Both the position numbers and the translations under genes were made by a program. Positions 22,210 through 34,981 of a stretch of 64,000 nucleotides of DNA are shown here, piece by piece. The DNA comes from Apostichopus japonicus (lineage: Eukaryota > Echinodermata > Holothuroidea > Aspidochirotida > Stichopodidae). The notes beneath the pieces were generated by a model that was not told where the DNA came from, searched no databases, and worked only from the letters and a program-made list of their open reading frames with translations. How positions within the stretch are numbered: position 1 is the first letter of the stretch; every line of letters begins with the position of its first letter. Location of the stretch: contig NC_092572.1 in the NCBI RefSeq assembly GCF_037975245.1, positions 30,601,989-30,665,988 on the forward strand, read 5' to 3'.

Positions 22210-25200
22210 GGTCAAAGGTCATTTGGGGTCACCTGGGGTCAATTTTGAAGAATCTCGTAAACACGATATCTCAGGTGGGTAATGTCGGACCAACATCATA
22301 TTTGGTCTGCCGGAGTACCGCTTACCCTTTTTTCAATGCAGGTCAAAGGTCATTTGGGGTCACCGGGGGTCAATTTTGAAAAATCTCGTAAACACTATAT
22401 CTCAGGTGGGTAATGTCGAACCAACTTCATATTTGGTCTGCCGGAGTACCGCTTACCCTTTTTTTTCGATGCAGGTCAAAGGTCATTTGGGGTCACCGGG
22501 GGTCAAATTTTAAAAAATCTCGTAAACACGATATCTCAGATGGGTAATGTCGGACCAACATCATATTTGGTCTTCCGGAGTATCGCCTACCCTTTTTTTC
22601 GATGCAGGTCAAAGGTCATTTGGGGTCACCGGGGGTCAAATTTTGAAAAATCTCGTAAGCTCGATATCTCAGATGGGTAATGTCGGACCAACATCATATT
22701 TGGTCTGCCGGAGTACCGCTTACCCTTTTTTCGATGAAGGTCAAAGGTCATTTGGGGTCACCGGGGGTCAAATTTTGAAAAATCTCGTAAACACGATATC
22801 TCAGGTGGGTAATGTCGGACCAACGTCATATTTGGTCTTCCGGAGTATCGCTTACCCTTTTTTTCGTTGCAGGTCAGGGTCATTTGGGGTCATTTGGGGT
22901 CACCGGGGGTCAAATTTTGAAAAATCTCGTAAACACGATATCTCAGGGGGTAATGTCGGACCAACATCGGAATTGGTCTGCCGGAGTACCGCTTACCCTT
23001 TTTTTCGATGCAGGTCAAAGGTCATTTGGGGTCACCGGGGTCAAATTTTAAAAAATCTCGTAATCACGATATCTCAGGTGGGTAATGTCGGACCAACTTC
23101 GGAATTGGTCTGCCGGAGTACCGCTTACCCTTTTTTCGATGCAGGTCAAAGGTCATTTGGGGTCACCGGGGTCAAATTTTAAAAAATCTCGTAAACACGA
23201 TATCTCAGGTGGGTAATGTCGGACCAACATCATATTTGGTCTGCCGGAGTACCGGTTGCCCTTTTTTTCGATACAGGTCAAAGGTCATTTGGGGTCACCG
23301 GGGGTCAAATTTTAAAAATCTCGTAAACACGATATCTCAGGTGGGTAATGTCGGACCAACATCATATTTGGTCTGCCGGAGTACCGCTTACCCTTTTTTC
23401 GATGCAGGTCAAAGGTCATTTGGGAACACCGTGGGTCACCGGGGGTCAAATTTTAAAGAATCTCGTAAACACGATATCTCAGGTGGGTGATGTCGGACCA
23501 ACATCATATTTGGTCTGCCGGAGTATCGCTTACCCTTTTTTTCGTTGCAGGTCAAAGATCATTTTGGGGTCACCATGGGTCAAATTTTAAAAAATCTCCA
23601 AAACGCGATATCTCAGGTGGGTAATGTCAGACCAACTCCGTGTTTGGTCCGCCGGAGTCCCGCTGACCCTTCGTTTTCGATCCAGGTCAAAGGTCATTTG
23701 GGGTCACCGGGGGTCAAATTTTGAAAAATCTCGTAAACACGATATCTCAGGTGGGTAATGTCGAACCAACTTCGTATTTGGTCTGCCGGAGTACCGCTTA
23801 CCCTTTTTTCGATGCAGATCAAAGGTCATTTGGGGTCACCGGGGTCAAATTTTAAAAAATCTCGTAAACACGATATCTCAGGTGGGTAATGTCGGACCAA
23901 CTTCATATTTGGTCTGCCGGAGTATCGCTTACCCTTTTTTCGATGCAGGTCAAAGGTCATTTGGGGTCACAGGGTGTCAAATTTTAAAAAATCTCGTAAA
24001 CACGATATCTCAGGTGGGTAATGTCGGACCAACTTCATATTTGGTCTGCCGAAGTATCGCTTACCCTTTTTTTCGATGCAGGTCAAAGGTCATTTGGGGT
24101 CACCGGGGGTCAAATTTTGAAAAATCTCGTAAACACGATATCTCAGGTGGGTAATGTCCGACCAATATTTGGTCTTCCGGAGTACCGCTTACCCTTTTTT
24201 TCGATGCAGGTCAAAGGTCATTTGGGGGTCACCGGGTGTCAAATTTTGAAAAATCTCGTAAACACGATATCTCAGGTGGGTAATGTCCGACCAACTTCGG
24301 AATTGGTCTGCCGGAGAACCGCTTACCCTTTTTTTCGAGGCAGGTCAAAGGTCATTTGGGGTCACCGGGGGTCAATTTTGAAGAATCTCGTAAACACGAT
24401 ATCTCAGGTGGGTAATGTCCGACCAACATCGGAAATGGTCTGCCGGAGTACCGCTTACCCTTTTTTTCGATGCAGGTCAAAGGTCATTTGGGGTCACCGG
24501 GGGTCAAATTTTAAAAAATCTCGTAAACACGATATCTCAGGTGGGAAATCGCCGACCAACATCGGAAATGGTCTGCCGGAGAAAAGCTTACCCTTTTTTT
24601 TCGATGCAGGTCAAAGGTCATTTGGGGTCACCTGGGGTCAATTTTGAAGAATCTCGTAAACACGATATCTCAGGTGGGTAATTTCGGACCAACATCATAT
24701 TTGGTCTGCCGGAGTACCGCTTACCCTTTTTTCGATGCAGGTCAAAAGTCATTTGGGGTCACCGGGGGTCAATTTTGAAAAATCTCGTAAACACTATATC
24801 TCAGGTGGGTAATGTCGAACCAACTTCATATTTGGTCTGCCGGAGTATCGCTTACCCTTTTTTCGATGCAGGTCAAAGGTCATTTGGGGTCACAGGGTGT
24901 CAAATTTTAAAAAATCTCGTAAACACGATATCTCAGGTGGGTAATGTCGGACCAACTTCATATTTGGTCTGCCGAAGTATCGCTTACCCTTTTTTTCCAT
25001 GCAGGTCAAAGGTCATTTGGGGTCACCGGGGGTCAAATTTTGAAAAATCTCGTAAACACGATATCTCAGGTGGGTAATGTCCGACCAATATTTGGTCTTC
25101 CGGAGTACCGCTTACCCTTTTTTTCGATGCAGGTCAAAGGTCATTTGGGGTCACCGGGGGTAAATTTTGAAAAATCTCGTAAACACGATATCTCAGGTGG

Positions 25201-26480
25201 GTAATGTCCGACCAACATCATATTTGGTCTGCCGGAGAACAGCTTACCCTTTTTTTCGATGCATGTCAAAGGTCATTTGTGGTCACCGGGTGTCAAATTT
25301 TAAAAAATCTCGTAAACACGATATCTCAGGTGGGTAATGTCCGACCAACGTCATATTTGGTCTGCCGGAGAATAGCTTACCCTTTTTTCGATGCAGGTCA
25401 AAGGTCATTTGGGGTCACCGGGGGTCAATTTTAAAAAATCTCGTAAACACGATATCTCAGGTGGGTAATGTCCGACCAACATCGGAAATGGTCTGCCGGA
25501 GAATAGCTTACCCTTTTTTCGATGCAGGTCAAAGGTCATTTGGGGTCACCGGGGGTCAAATTTTAAAAAATCTCGTAAACACGATATCTCAGGTGGGTAA
25601 TGTCGGACCAACATCATATTTGGTCTGCCGGAGTACCGCTTACCCTTTTTTTCGATACAGGTCAAAGGTCATTTGGGGTCACCGGGAGTCAAATTTTAAA
25701 AAATCTCGTAAACACGATATCTCAGGTGGGTAATGTCGAACCAACTTCATATTTGGTCTGCCGGACTACCGCTTACCCTTTTTTCGATGCAGGTCAAAGG
25801 TCATTTGGGGTCACCGGGGGTCAAATTTTAAAAAATCTCGTAAACACGATATCTCAGGTGGGTAATGTCGGACCAACATCATATTTGGTCTTCCGGAGTA
25901 TCGCCTACCCTTTTTTTCGATGCAGGTCAAAGGTCATTTGGGGTCACCGGGGGTCAAATTTTGAAAAATCTCGTAAACTCGATATCTCAGATGGGTAATG
26001 TCGGACCAACATCATATTTGGTCTGCCGGAGTACCGCTTACCCTTTTTTCGATGCAGGTCAAAGGTCATTTGGGGTCACCGGGGGTCAAATTTTAAAAAA
26101 TCTCGTAAACACGATATCTCAGGTGGGTAATGTCGGACCAACATCATATTTGGTCTTCCGGAGTATCGCTTACCCTTTTTTTCGTTGCAGGTCAAAGGTC
26201 ATTTGGGGTCATTTGGGGTCACCGGGGGTCAAATTTTGAAAAATCTCGTAAACACGATATCTCAGGGGGTAATGTCGGACCAACATCGGAATTGGTCTGC
26301 CGGAGTACCGCTTACCCTTTTTTCGATGCAGGTCAAAGGTCATTTCGGGTCACCGGGGTCAAATTTGAAAAAATCTCGTAAACACGATATCTCAGGTGGG
26401 TAATGTCGGACCAACTTCGGAATTGGTCTGCCGGAGTACCGCTTACCCTTTTTTCGATGCAGGTCAAAGGTCATTTGGGG
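22210..26480. repeat. 4.1-4.25 kb HOR family, copy 2
   Basis: Repeats 18,090-22,230 with one added monomer near 23,209-23,340. Substitutions between copies include GATCCAGGTGAAAGG at 19.43 kb against GATCCAGGTCAAAGG at 23.69 kb, GTCATCGGGAG near 21,427 against GTCACCGGGAG near 25,679, and a CCATGC variant near 24,997. The match stops near 26,483, where copy 1 has ACCTGGGGTCAATTTTG and this copy has ACCGGGGTCAAATTTG. Confidence 0.87.
23582..23686. repeat. Hybrid A/B monomer (B1), singlet
   Basis: Counterpart of 19,330. GTCAGACC near 23,627 alters the outer base of the dyad. Confidence 0.82.
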
Positions 26481-26899
26481 TCACCGGGGTCAAATTTGAA
26501 AAAATCTCGTAAACACGATATCTCAGGTGGGTAATGTCGGACCAACATCATATTTGGTCTGCCGGAGTACCGGTTGCCCTTTTTTTCGATACAGGTCAAA
26601 GGTCATTTGGGGTCACCGGGGGTCAAATTTTAAAAATCTCGTAAACACGATATCTCAGGTGGGTAATGTCGGACCAACATCATATTTGGTCTGCCGGAGT
26701 ATCGCTTACCCTTTTTTCGATGCAGGTCAAAGGTCATTTGGGGTCACCGTGGGTCACCGGGGGTCAAATTTTAAAAATCTCGTAAACACGATATCTCAGG
26801 GGGGTAATGTCGGACCAACATCATATTTGGTCTTCCGAAGTATCGCTTACCCTTTTTTTCGTTGCAGGTCAAAAGTCATTTTGGGGTCACCGGGGGTCA

Positions 26900-27138
26900 A
26901 ATTTTAAAAAATCTCCAAAACGCGATATCTCAGGTGGGTAATGTCGGACCAACTCTGTGTTTGGTCCGCCGGAGTCCCGCTGACCCTTCGTTTTCGATCC
27001 AGGTCAAAGGTCATTTGGGGTCACCGGGGGTCAAATCGTAGAAAATCTCCAAAACGCGATATCTCAGGTGGGTAATGTCGGACCAACTCCGTGTGTGGTC
27101 CGCCGGAGTCCCGCTGACCCTTCGTTTTCGATCCAGGT
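26900..27138. repeat. B1-B2 doublet
   Basis: A hybrid B1 monomer with loop CTCTGTGT is followed by a B2 monomer with CTCCGTGTGTGG. The order is B1 then B2 in every doublet in the window. Confidence 0.84.
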
Positions 27139-27282
27139 CAAAGGTCATTTGGGGTCACCGGGGGTCAAATTTTGAAAAATCTCTTAAACACGATATCCCA
27201 GGTGGGTAATGTCGGACCAACTTCGGAATTGGTCTGCCGGAGAACCGCTTACCCTTTTTTCGATGCAGGTCAAAGGTCATTT

Positions 27283-27330
27283 GGGGTCACCGGGGGTCAC
27301 CGGGGGTCACCGGGGGTCCCCGGGGGTCAA
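27283..27330 (+). repeat. 10 bp minisatellite expansion inside a monomer
   Basis: The GGGGTCACCG step normally present once before the final GGGTCAAAT is repeated. Half-sites are GGGTCA at 27,284, 27,294 and 27,304, GGGTCC at 27,314 and GGGTCA at 27,324, all 10 bp apart. The result is a ladder of DR4 spacings. Shared CCCC in the fourth unit shows that the four occurrences in the window descend from one event. Confidence 0.9.
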
Positions 27331-30300
27331 ATTTTGAAAATATCGTAAACACGATATCTCAGGTGGGTAATGTCGGACCAACATCATATTTGGTCTGCCG
27401 GAGTACCGCTTACCCTTTTTTCGATGCAGGTCAAAGGTCATTTCGGGTCACCGGGGGTCAAATTTTAAAAAATCTCGTAAACACGATATCTCAGGTGGGT
27501 AATGTCGGACCAACATCATATTTGGTCTTCCGGAGTATCGCTTACCCTTTTTTTCGTTGCAGGTCAAAGGTCATTTGGGGTCATTTGGGGTCACCGGGGG
27601 TCAAATTTTGAAAAATCTCGTAAACTCGATATCTCAGATGGGTAATGTCGGACCAACATCATATTTGGTCTGCCGGAGTACCGCTTACCCTTTTTTCGAT
27701 GCAGGTCAAAGGTCATTTGGGGTCACCGGGGGTCAAATTTTAAAAAATCTCGTAAACACGATATCTCAGGTGGGTAATGTCGGACCAACATCATATTTGG
27801 TCTTCCGGAGTATCGCTTACCCTTTTTTTCGTTGCAGGTCAAAGGTCATTTGGGGTCATTTGGGGTCACCGGGGGTCAAATTTTGAAAAATCTCGAAAAC
27901 ACGATATCTCAGGGGGTAATGTCGGACCAACATCGGAATTGGTCTGCCGGAGTACCGCTTACCCTTTTTTCGATGCAGGTCAAAGGTCATTTCGGGTCAC
28001 CGGGGTCAAATTTGAAAAAATCTCGTAAACACGATATCTCAGGTGGGTAATGTCGGACCAACTTCGGAATTGGTCTGCCGGAGTACCGCTTACCCTTTTT
28101 TCGATGCAGGTCAAAGGTCAATTGGGGTCACCGGGGTCAAATTTGAAAAAAATCTCGTAAACACGATATCTCAGGTGGGTAATGTCGGACCAACATCATA
28201 TTTGGTCTGCCGAAGTATCGCTTACCCTTTTTTTCGATGCAGGTCAAAGGTCATTTGGGGTCACCGGGGGTCAAATTTTGAAAAATCTCGTAAACACGAT
28301 ATCTCAGGTGGGTAATGTCCGACCAATATTTGGTCTTCCGGAGTACCGCTTACCCTTTTTTTCGATGCAGGTCAAAGGTCATTTGGGGGTCACCGGGTGT
28401 CAAATTTTGAAAAATCTCGTAAACACGATATCTCAGGTGGGTAATGTCCGACCAACTTCGGAATTGGTCTGCCGGAGAACCGCTTACCCTTTTTTTCGAG
28501 GCAGGTCAAAGGTCATTTGGGGTCACCGGGGGTCAATTTTGAAGAATCTCGTAAACACGATATCTCAGGTGGGTAATGTCCGACCAACATCGGAAATGGT
28601 CTGCCGGAGTACCGCTTACCCTTTTTTTCGATGCAGGTCAAAGGTCATTTGGGGTCACCGGGGGTCAAATTTTAAAAAATCTCGTAAACACGATATCTCA
28701 GGTGGGAAATCGCCGACCAACATCGGAAATGGTCTGCCGGAGAAAAGCTTACCCTTTTTTTTCGATGCAGGTCAAAGGTCATTTGGGGTCACCTGGGGTC
28801 AATTTTGAAGAATCTCGTAAACACGATATCTCAGGTGGGTAATTTCGGACCAACATCATATTTGGTCTGCCGGAGTACCGCTTACCCTTTTTTCGATGCA
28901 GGTCAAAAGTCATTTGGGGTCACCGGGGGTCAATTTTGAAAAATCTCGTAAACACTATATCTCAGGTGGGTAATGTCGAACCAACTTCATATTTGGTCTG
29001 CCGGAGTATCGCTTACCCTTTTTTCGATGCAGGTCAAAGGTCATTTGGGGTCACAGGGTGTCAAATTTTAAAAAATCTCGTAAACACGATATCTCAGGTG
29101 GGTAATGTCGGACCAACTTCATATTTGGTCTGCCGAAGTATCGCTTACCCTTTTTTTCGATGCAGGTCAAAGGTCATTTGGGGTCACCGGGGGTCAAATT
29201 TTGAAAAATCTCGTAAACACGATATCTCAGGTGGGTAATGTCCGACCAATATTTGGTCTTCCGGAGTACCGCTTACCCTTTTTTTCGATGCAGGTCAAAG
29301 GTCATTTGGGGTCACCGGGGGTAAATTTTGAAAAATCTCGTAAACACGATATCTCAGGTGGGTAATGTCCGACCAACATCATATTTGGTCTGCCGGAGAA
29401 CAGCTTACCCTTTTTTTCGATGCATGTCAAAGGTCATTTGTGGTCACCGGGTGTCAAATTTTAAAAAATCTCGTAAACACGATATCTCAGGTGGGTAATG
29501 TCCGACCAACGTCATATTTGGTCTGCCGGAGAATAGCTTACCCTTTTTTCGATGCAGGTCAAAGGTCATTTGGGGTCACCGGGGGTCAATTTTAAAAAAT
29601 CTCGTAAACACGATATCTCAGGTGGGTAATGTCCGACCAACATCGGAAATGGTCTGCCGGAGAATAGCTTACCCTTTTTTCGATGCAGGTCAAAGGTCAT
29701 TTGGGGTCACCGGGGGTCAAATTTTAAAAAATCTCGTAAACACGATATCTCAGGTGGGTAATGTCGGACCAACATCATATTTGGTCTGCCGGAGTACCGC
29801 TTACCCTTTTTTTCGATACAGGTCAAAGGTCATTTGGGGTCACCGGGAGTCAAATTTTAAAAAATCTCGTAAACACGATATCTCAGGTGGGTAATGTCGA
29901 ACCAACTTCATATTTGGTCTGCCGGACTACCGCTTACCCTTTTTTCGATGCAGGTCAAAGGTCATTTGGGGTCACCGGGGGTCAAATTTTAAAAAATCTC
30001 GTAAACACGATATCTCAGGTGGGTAATGTCGGACCAACATCATATTTGGTCTTCCGGAGTATCGCCTACCCTTTTTTTCGATGCAGGTCAAAGGTCATTT
30101 GGGGTCACCGGGGGTCAAATTTTGAAAAATCTCGTAAACTCGATATCTCAGATGGGTAATGTCGGACCAACATCATATTTGGTCTGCCGGAGTACCGCTT
30201 ACCCTTTTTTCGATGCAGGTCAAAGGTCATTTGGGGTCACCGGGGGTCAAATTTTAAAAAATCTCGTAAACACGATATCTCAGGTGGGTAATGTCGGACC

Positions 30301-31059
30301 AACATCATATTTGGTCTTCCGGAGTATCGCTTACCCTTTTTTTCGTTGCAGGTCAAAGGTCATTTGGGGTCATTTGGGGTCACCGGGGGTCAAATTTTGA
30401 AAAATCTCGTAAACACGATATCTCAGGGGGTAATGTCGGACCAACATCGGAATTGGTCTGCCGGAGTACCGCTTACCCTTTTTTCGATGCAGGTCAAAGG
30501 TCATTTCGGGTCACCGGGGTCAAATTTGAAAAAATCTCGTAAACACGATATCTCAGGTGGGTAATGTCGGACCAACTTCGGAATTGGTCTGCCGGAGTAC
30601 CGCTTACCCTTTTTTCGATGCAGGTCAAAGGTCATTTGGGGTCACCGGGGTCAAATTTGAAAAAATCTCGTAAACACGATATCTCAGGTGGGTAATGTCG
30701 GACCAACATCATATTTGGTCTGCCGGAGTACCGGTTGCCCTTTTTTTCGATACAGGTCAAAGGTCATTTGGGGTCACCGGGGGTCAAATTTTAAAAATCT
30801 CGTAAACACGATATCTCAGGTGGGTAATGTCGGACCAACATCATATTTGGTCTGCCGGAGTATCGCTTACCCTTTTTTCGATGCAGGTCAAAGGTCATTT
30901 GGGGTCACCGTGGGTCACCGGGGGTCAAATTTTAAAAATCTCGTAAACACGATATCTCAGGGGGGTAATGTCGGACCAACATCATATTTGGTCTTCCGAA
31001 GTATCGCTTACCCTTTTTTTCGTTGCAGGTCAAAAGTCATTTTGGGGTCACCGGGGGTC

Positions 31060-31300
31060 AAATTTTAAAAAATCTCCAAAACGCGATATCTCAGGTGGGT
31101 AATGTCGGACCAACTCTGTGTTTGGTCCGCCGGAGTCCCGCTGACCCTTCGTTTTCGATCCAGGTCAAAGGTCATTTGGGGTCACCGGGGGTCAAATCGT
31201 AGAAAATCTCCAAAACGCGATATCTCAGGTGGGTAATGTCGGACCAACTCCGTGTGTGGTCCGCCGGAGTCCCGCTGACCCTTCGTTTTCGATCCAGGTC
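31060..31300. repeat. B1-B2 doublet
   Basis: Counterpart of 26,900 in the 4161 bp duplication, with the same CTCTGTGT loop. Confidence 0.84.
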
Positions 31301-31443
31301 AAAGGTCATTTGGGGTCACCGGGGGTCAAATTTTGAAAAATCTCTTAAACACGATATCCCAGGTGGGTAATGTCGGACCAACTTCGGAATTGGTCTGCCG
31401 GAGAACCGCTTACCCTTTTTTCGATGCAGGTCAAAGGTCATTT

Positions 31444-31491
31444 GGGGTCACCGGGGGTCACCGGGGGTCACCGGGGGTCCCCGGGGGTCAA
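31444..31491 (+). repeat. 10 bp minisatellite expansion, second occurrence
   Basis: Same five-unit structure with GGGTCC in the fourth unit, carried by the 4161 bp duplication. Confidence 0.9.
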
Positions 31492-32004
31492 ATTTTGAAA
31501 ATATCGTAAACACGATATCTCAGGTGGGTAATGTCGGACCAACATCATATTTGGTCTGCCGGAGTACCGCTTACCCTTTTTTCGATGCAGGTCAAAGGTC
31601 ATTTCGGGTCACCGGGGGTCAAATTTTAAAAAATCTCGTAAACACGATATCTCAGGTGGGTAATGTCGGACCAACATCATATTTGGTCTTCCGGAGTATC
31701 GCTTACCCTTTTTTTCGTTGCAGGTCAAAGGTCATTTGGGGTCATTTGGGGTCACCGGGGGTCAAATTTTGAAAAATCTCGTAAACTCGATATCTCAGAT
31801 GGGTAATGTCGGACCAACATCATATTTGGTCTGCCGGAGTACCGCTTACCCTTTTTTCGATGCAGGTCAAAGGTCATTTGGGGTCACCGGGGGTCAAATT
31901 TTAAAAAATCTCGTAAACACGATATCTCAGGTGGGTAATGTCGGACCAACATCATATTTGGTCTTCCGGAGTATCGCTTACCCTTTTTTTCGTTGCAGGT
32001 CAAA

Positions 32005-34946
32005 GGTCATTTGGGGTCATTTGGGGTCACCGGGGGTCAAATTTTGAAAAATCTCGTAAACACGATATCTCAGGGGGTAATGTCGGACCAACATCGGAAT
32101 TGGTCTGCCGGAGTACCGCTTACCCTTTTTTTCGATGCAGGTCAAAGGTCATTTGGGGTCACCGGGGTCAAATTTTAAAAAATCTCGTAATCACGATATC
32201 TCAGGTGGGTAATGTCGGACCAACTTCGGAATTGGTCTGCCGGAGTACCGCTTACCCTTTTTTCGATGCAGGTCAAAGGTCATTTGGGGTCACCGGGGTC
32301 AAATTTTAAAAAATCTCGTAAACACGATATCTCAGGTGGGTAATGTCGGACCAACATCATATTTGGTCTGCCGGAGTACCGGTTGCCCTTTTTTTCGATA
32401 CAGGTCAAAGGTCATTTGGGGTCACCGGGGGTCAAATTTTAAAAATCTCGTAAACACGATATCTCAGGTGGGTAATGTCGGACCAACATCATATTTGGTC
32501 TGCCGGAGTACCGCTTACCCTTTTTTCGATGCAGGTCAAAGGTCATTTGGGAACACCGTGGGTCACCGGGGGTCAAATTTTAAAGAATCTCGTAAACACG
32601 ATATCTCAGGTGGGTGATGTCGGACCAACATCATATTTGGTCTGCCGGAGTATCGCTTACCCTTTTTTTCGTTGCAGGTCAAAGATCATTTTGGGGTCAC
32701 CATGGGTCAAATTTTAAAAAATCTCCAAAACGCGATATCTCAGGTGGGTAATGTCGGACCAACTCCGTGTTTGGTCCGCCGGAGTCCCGCTGACCCTTCG
32801 TTTTCGATCCAGGTCAAAGGTCATTTGGGGTCACCGGGGGTCAAATTTTGAAAAATCTCGTAAACACGATATCTCAGGTGGGTAATGTCGAACCAACTTC
32901 GTATTTGGTCTGCCGGAGTACCGCTTACCCTTTTTTCGATGCAGATCAAAGGTCATTTGGGGTCACCGGGGTCAAATTTTAAAAAATCTCGTAAACACGA
33001 TATCTCAGGTGGGTAATGTCGGACCAACTTCATATTTGGTCTGCCGGAGTATCGCTTACCCTTTTTTCGATGCAGGTCAAAGGTCATTTGGGGTCACAGG
33101 GTGTCAAATTTTAAAAAATCTCGTAAACACGATATCTCAGGTGGGTAATGTCGGACCAACTTCATATTTGGTCTGCCGAAGTATCGCTTACCCTTTTTTT
33201 CGATGCAGGTCAAAGGTCATTTGGGGTCACCGGGGGTCAAATTTTGAAAAATCTCGTAAACACGATATCTCAGGTGGGTAATGTCCGACCAATATTTGGT
33301 CTTCCGGAGTACCGCTTACCCTTTTTTTCGATGCAGGTCAAAGGTCATTTGGGGGTCACCGGGTGTCAAATTTTGAAAAATCTCGTAAACACGATATCTC
33401 AGGTGGGTAATGTCCGACCAACTTCGGAATTGGTCTGCCGGAGAACCGCTTACCCTTTTTTTCGAGGCAGGTCAAAGGTCATTTGGGGTCACCGGGGGTC
33501 AATTTTGAAGAATCTCGTAAACACGATATCTCAGGTGGGTAATGTCCGACCAACATCGGAAATGGTCTGCCGGAGTACCGCTTACCCTTTTTTTCGATGC
33601 AGGTCAAAGGTCATTTGGGGTCACCGGGGGTCAAATTTTAAAAAATCTCGTAAACACGATATCTCAGGTGGGAAATCGCCGACCAACATCGGAAATGGTC
33701 TGCCGGAGAAAAGCTTACCCTTTTTTTTCGATGCAGGTCAAAGGTCATTTGGGGTCACCTGGGGTCAATTTTGAAGAATCTCGTAAACACGATATCTCAG
33801 GTGGGTAATTTCGGACCAACATCATATTTGGTCTGCCGGAGTACCGCTTACCCTTTTTTCGATGCAGGTCAAAAGTCATTTGGGGTCACCGGGGGTCAAT
33901 TTTGAAAAATCTCGTAAACACTATATCTCAGGTGGGTAATGTCGAACCAACTTCATATTTGGTCTGCCGGAGTATCGCTTACCCTTTTTTCGATGCAGGT
34001 CAAAGGTCATTTGGGGTCACAGGGTGTCAAATTTTAAAAAATCTCGTAAACACGATATCTCAGGTGGGTAATGTCGGACCAACTTCATATTTGGTCTGCC
34101 GAAGTATCGCTTACCCTTTTTTTCGATGCAGGTCAAAGGTCATTTGGGGTCACCGGGGGTCAAATTTTGAAAAATCTCGTAAACACGATATCTCAGGTGG
34201 GTAATGTCCGACCAATATTTGGTCTTCCGGAGTACCGCTTACCCTTTTTTTCGATGCAGGTCAAAGGTCATTTGGGGTCACCGGGGGTAAATTTTGAAAA
34301 ATCTCGTAAACACGATATCTCAGGTGGGTAATGTCCGACCAACATCATATTTGGTCTGCCGGAGAACAGCTTACCCTTTTTTTCGATGCATGTCAAAGGT
34401 CATTTGTGGTCACCGGGTGTCAAATTTTAAAAAATCTCGTAAACACGATATCTCAGGTGGGTAATGTCCGACCAACGTCATATTTGGTCTGCCGGAGAAT
34501 AGCTTACCCTTTTTTCGATGCAGGTCAAAGGTCATTTGGGGTCACCGGGGGTCAATTTTAAAAAATCTCGTAAACACGATATCTCAGGTGGGTAATGTCC
34601 GACCAACATCGGAAATGGTCTGCCGGAGAATAGCTTACCCTTTTTTCGATGCAGGTCAAAGGTCATTTGGGGTCACCGGGGGTCAAATTTTAAAAAATCT
34701 CGTAAACACGATATCTCAGGTGGGTAATGTCGGACCAACATCATATTTGGTCTGCCGGAGTACCGCTTACCCTTTTTTTCGATACAGGTCAAAGGTCATT
34801 TGGGGTCACCGGGAGTCAAATTTTAAAAAATCTCGTAAACACGATATCTCAGGTGGGTAATGTCGAACCAACTTCATATTTGGTCTGCCGGACTACCGCT
34901 TACCCTTTTTTCGATGCAGGTCAAAGGTCATTTGGGGTCACCGGGG
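32005..34946. repeat. 2.94 kb copy of 22,880-25,820
   Basis: Matches at an offset of 9127 through the ACCGGTTGCCC monomer, the GGAACACCGTGGG monomer, a B singlet near 32,710, and the GGTAATTTCGG monomer near 33,805. It breaks inside a GGGGTCACCG step at about 34,946, where the 10 bp expansion begins. The breakpoint lies in a direct repeat and so has built-in microhomology. Confidence 0.85.
32710..32810. repeat. Hybrid A/B monomer (B1), singlet
   Basis: Counterpart of 23,582 in the 9127-offset copy, with GTCGGACC intact. Confidence 0.82.
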
Positions 34947-34981
34947 GTCACCGGGGGTCACCGGGGGTCCCCGGGGGTCAA
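34934..34981 (+). repeat. 10 bp minisatellite expansion, third occurrence, at a block junction
   Basis: Same five-unit structure, but here it forms the seam between the 22.9-25.8 kb-like block and the 27.3-32.1 kb-like block. The flanking monomer to the left differs from the other three occurrences. Confidence 0.88.

Larger units (their letters stand above)
24040..28200. repeat. 4161 bp duplicated unit, first copy
   Basis: Overlaps the previous family. From about 24,040 the sequence recurs 4161 bp to the right until about 32,121, so 24,040-28,200 and 28,201-32,121 are tandem neighbours. It includes a B doublet near 26,900 and a 10 bp minisatellite at 27,283. Confidence 0.87.
28201..32121. 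repeat. 4161 bp duplicated unit, second copy
   Basis: Shows the same ordered markers, including the CTCTTAAACACGATATCCC monomer near 31,343 and the TCTGTGTTTGG B variant near 31,114. It lacks the Q-to-P-like change at 24,997. It ends where T7 and TTTGGGG replace T6 and TTTCGGG. Confidence 0.87.
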
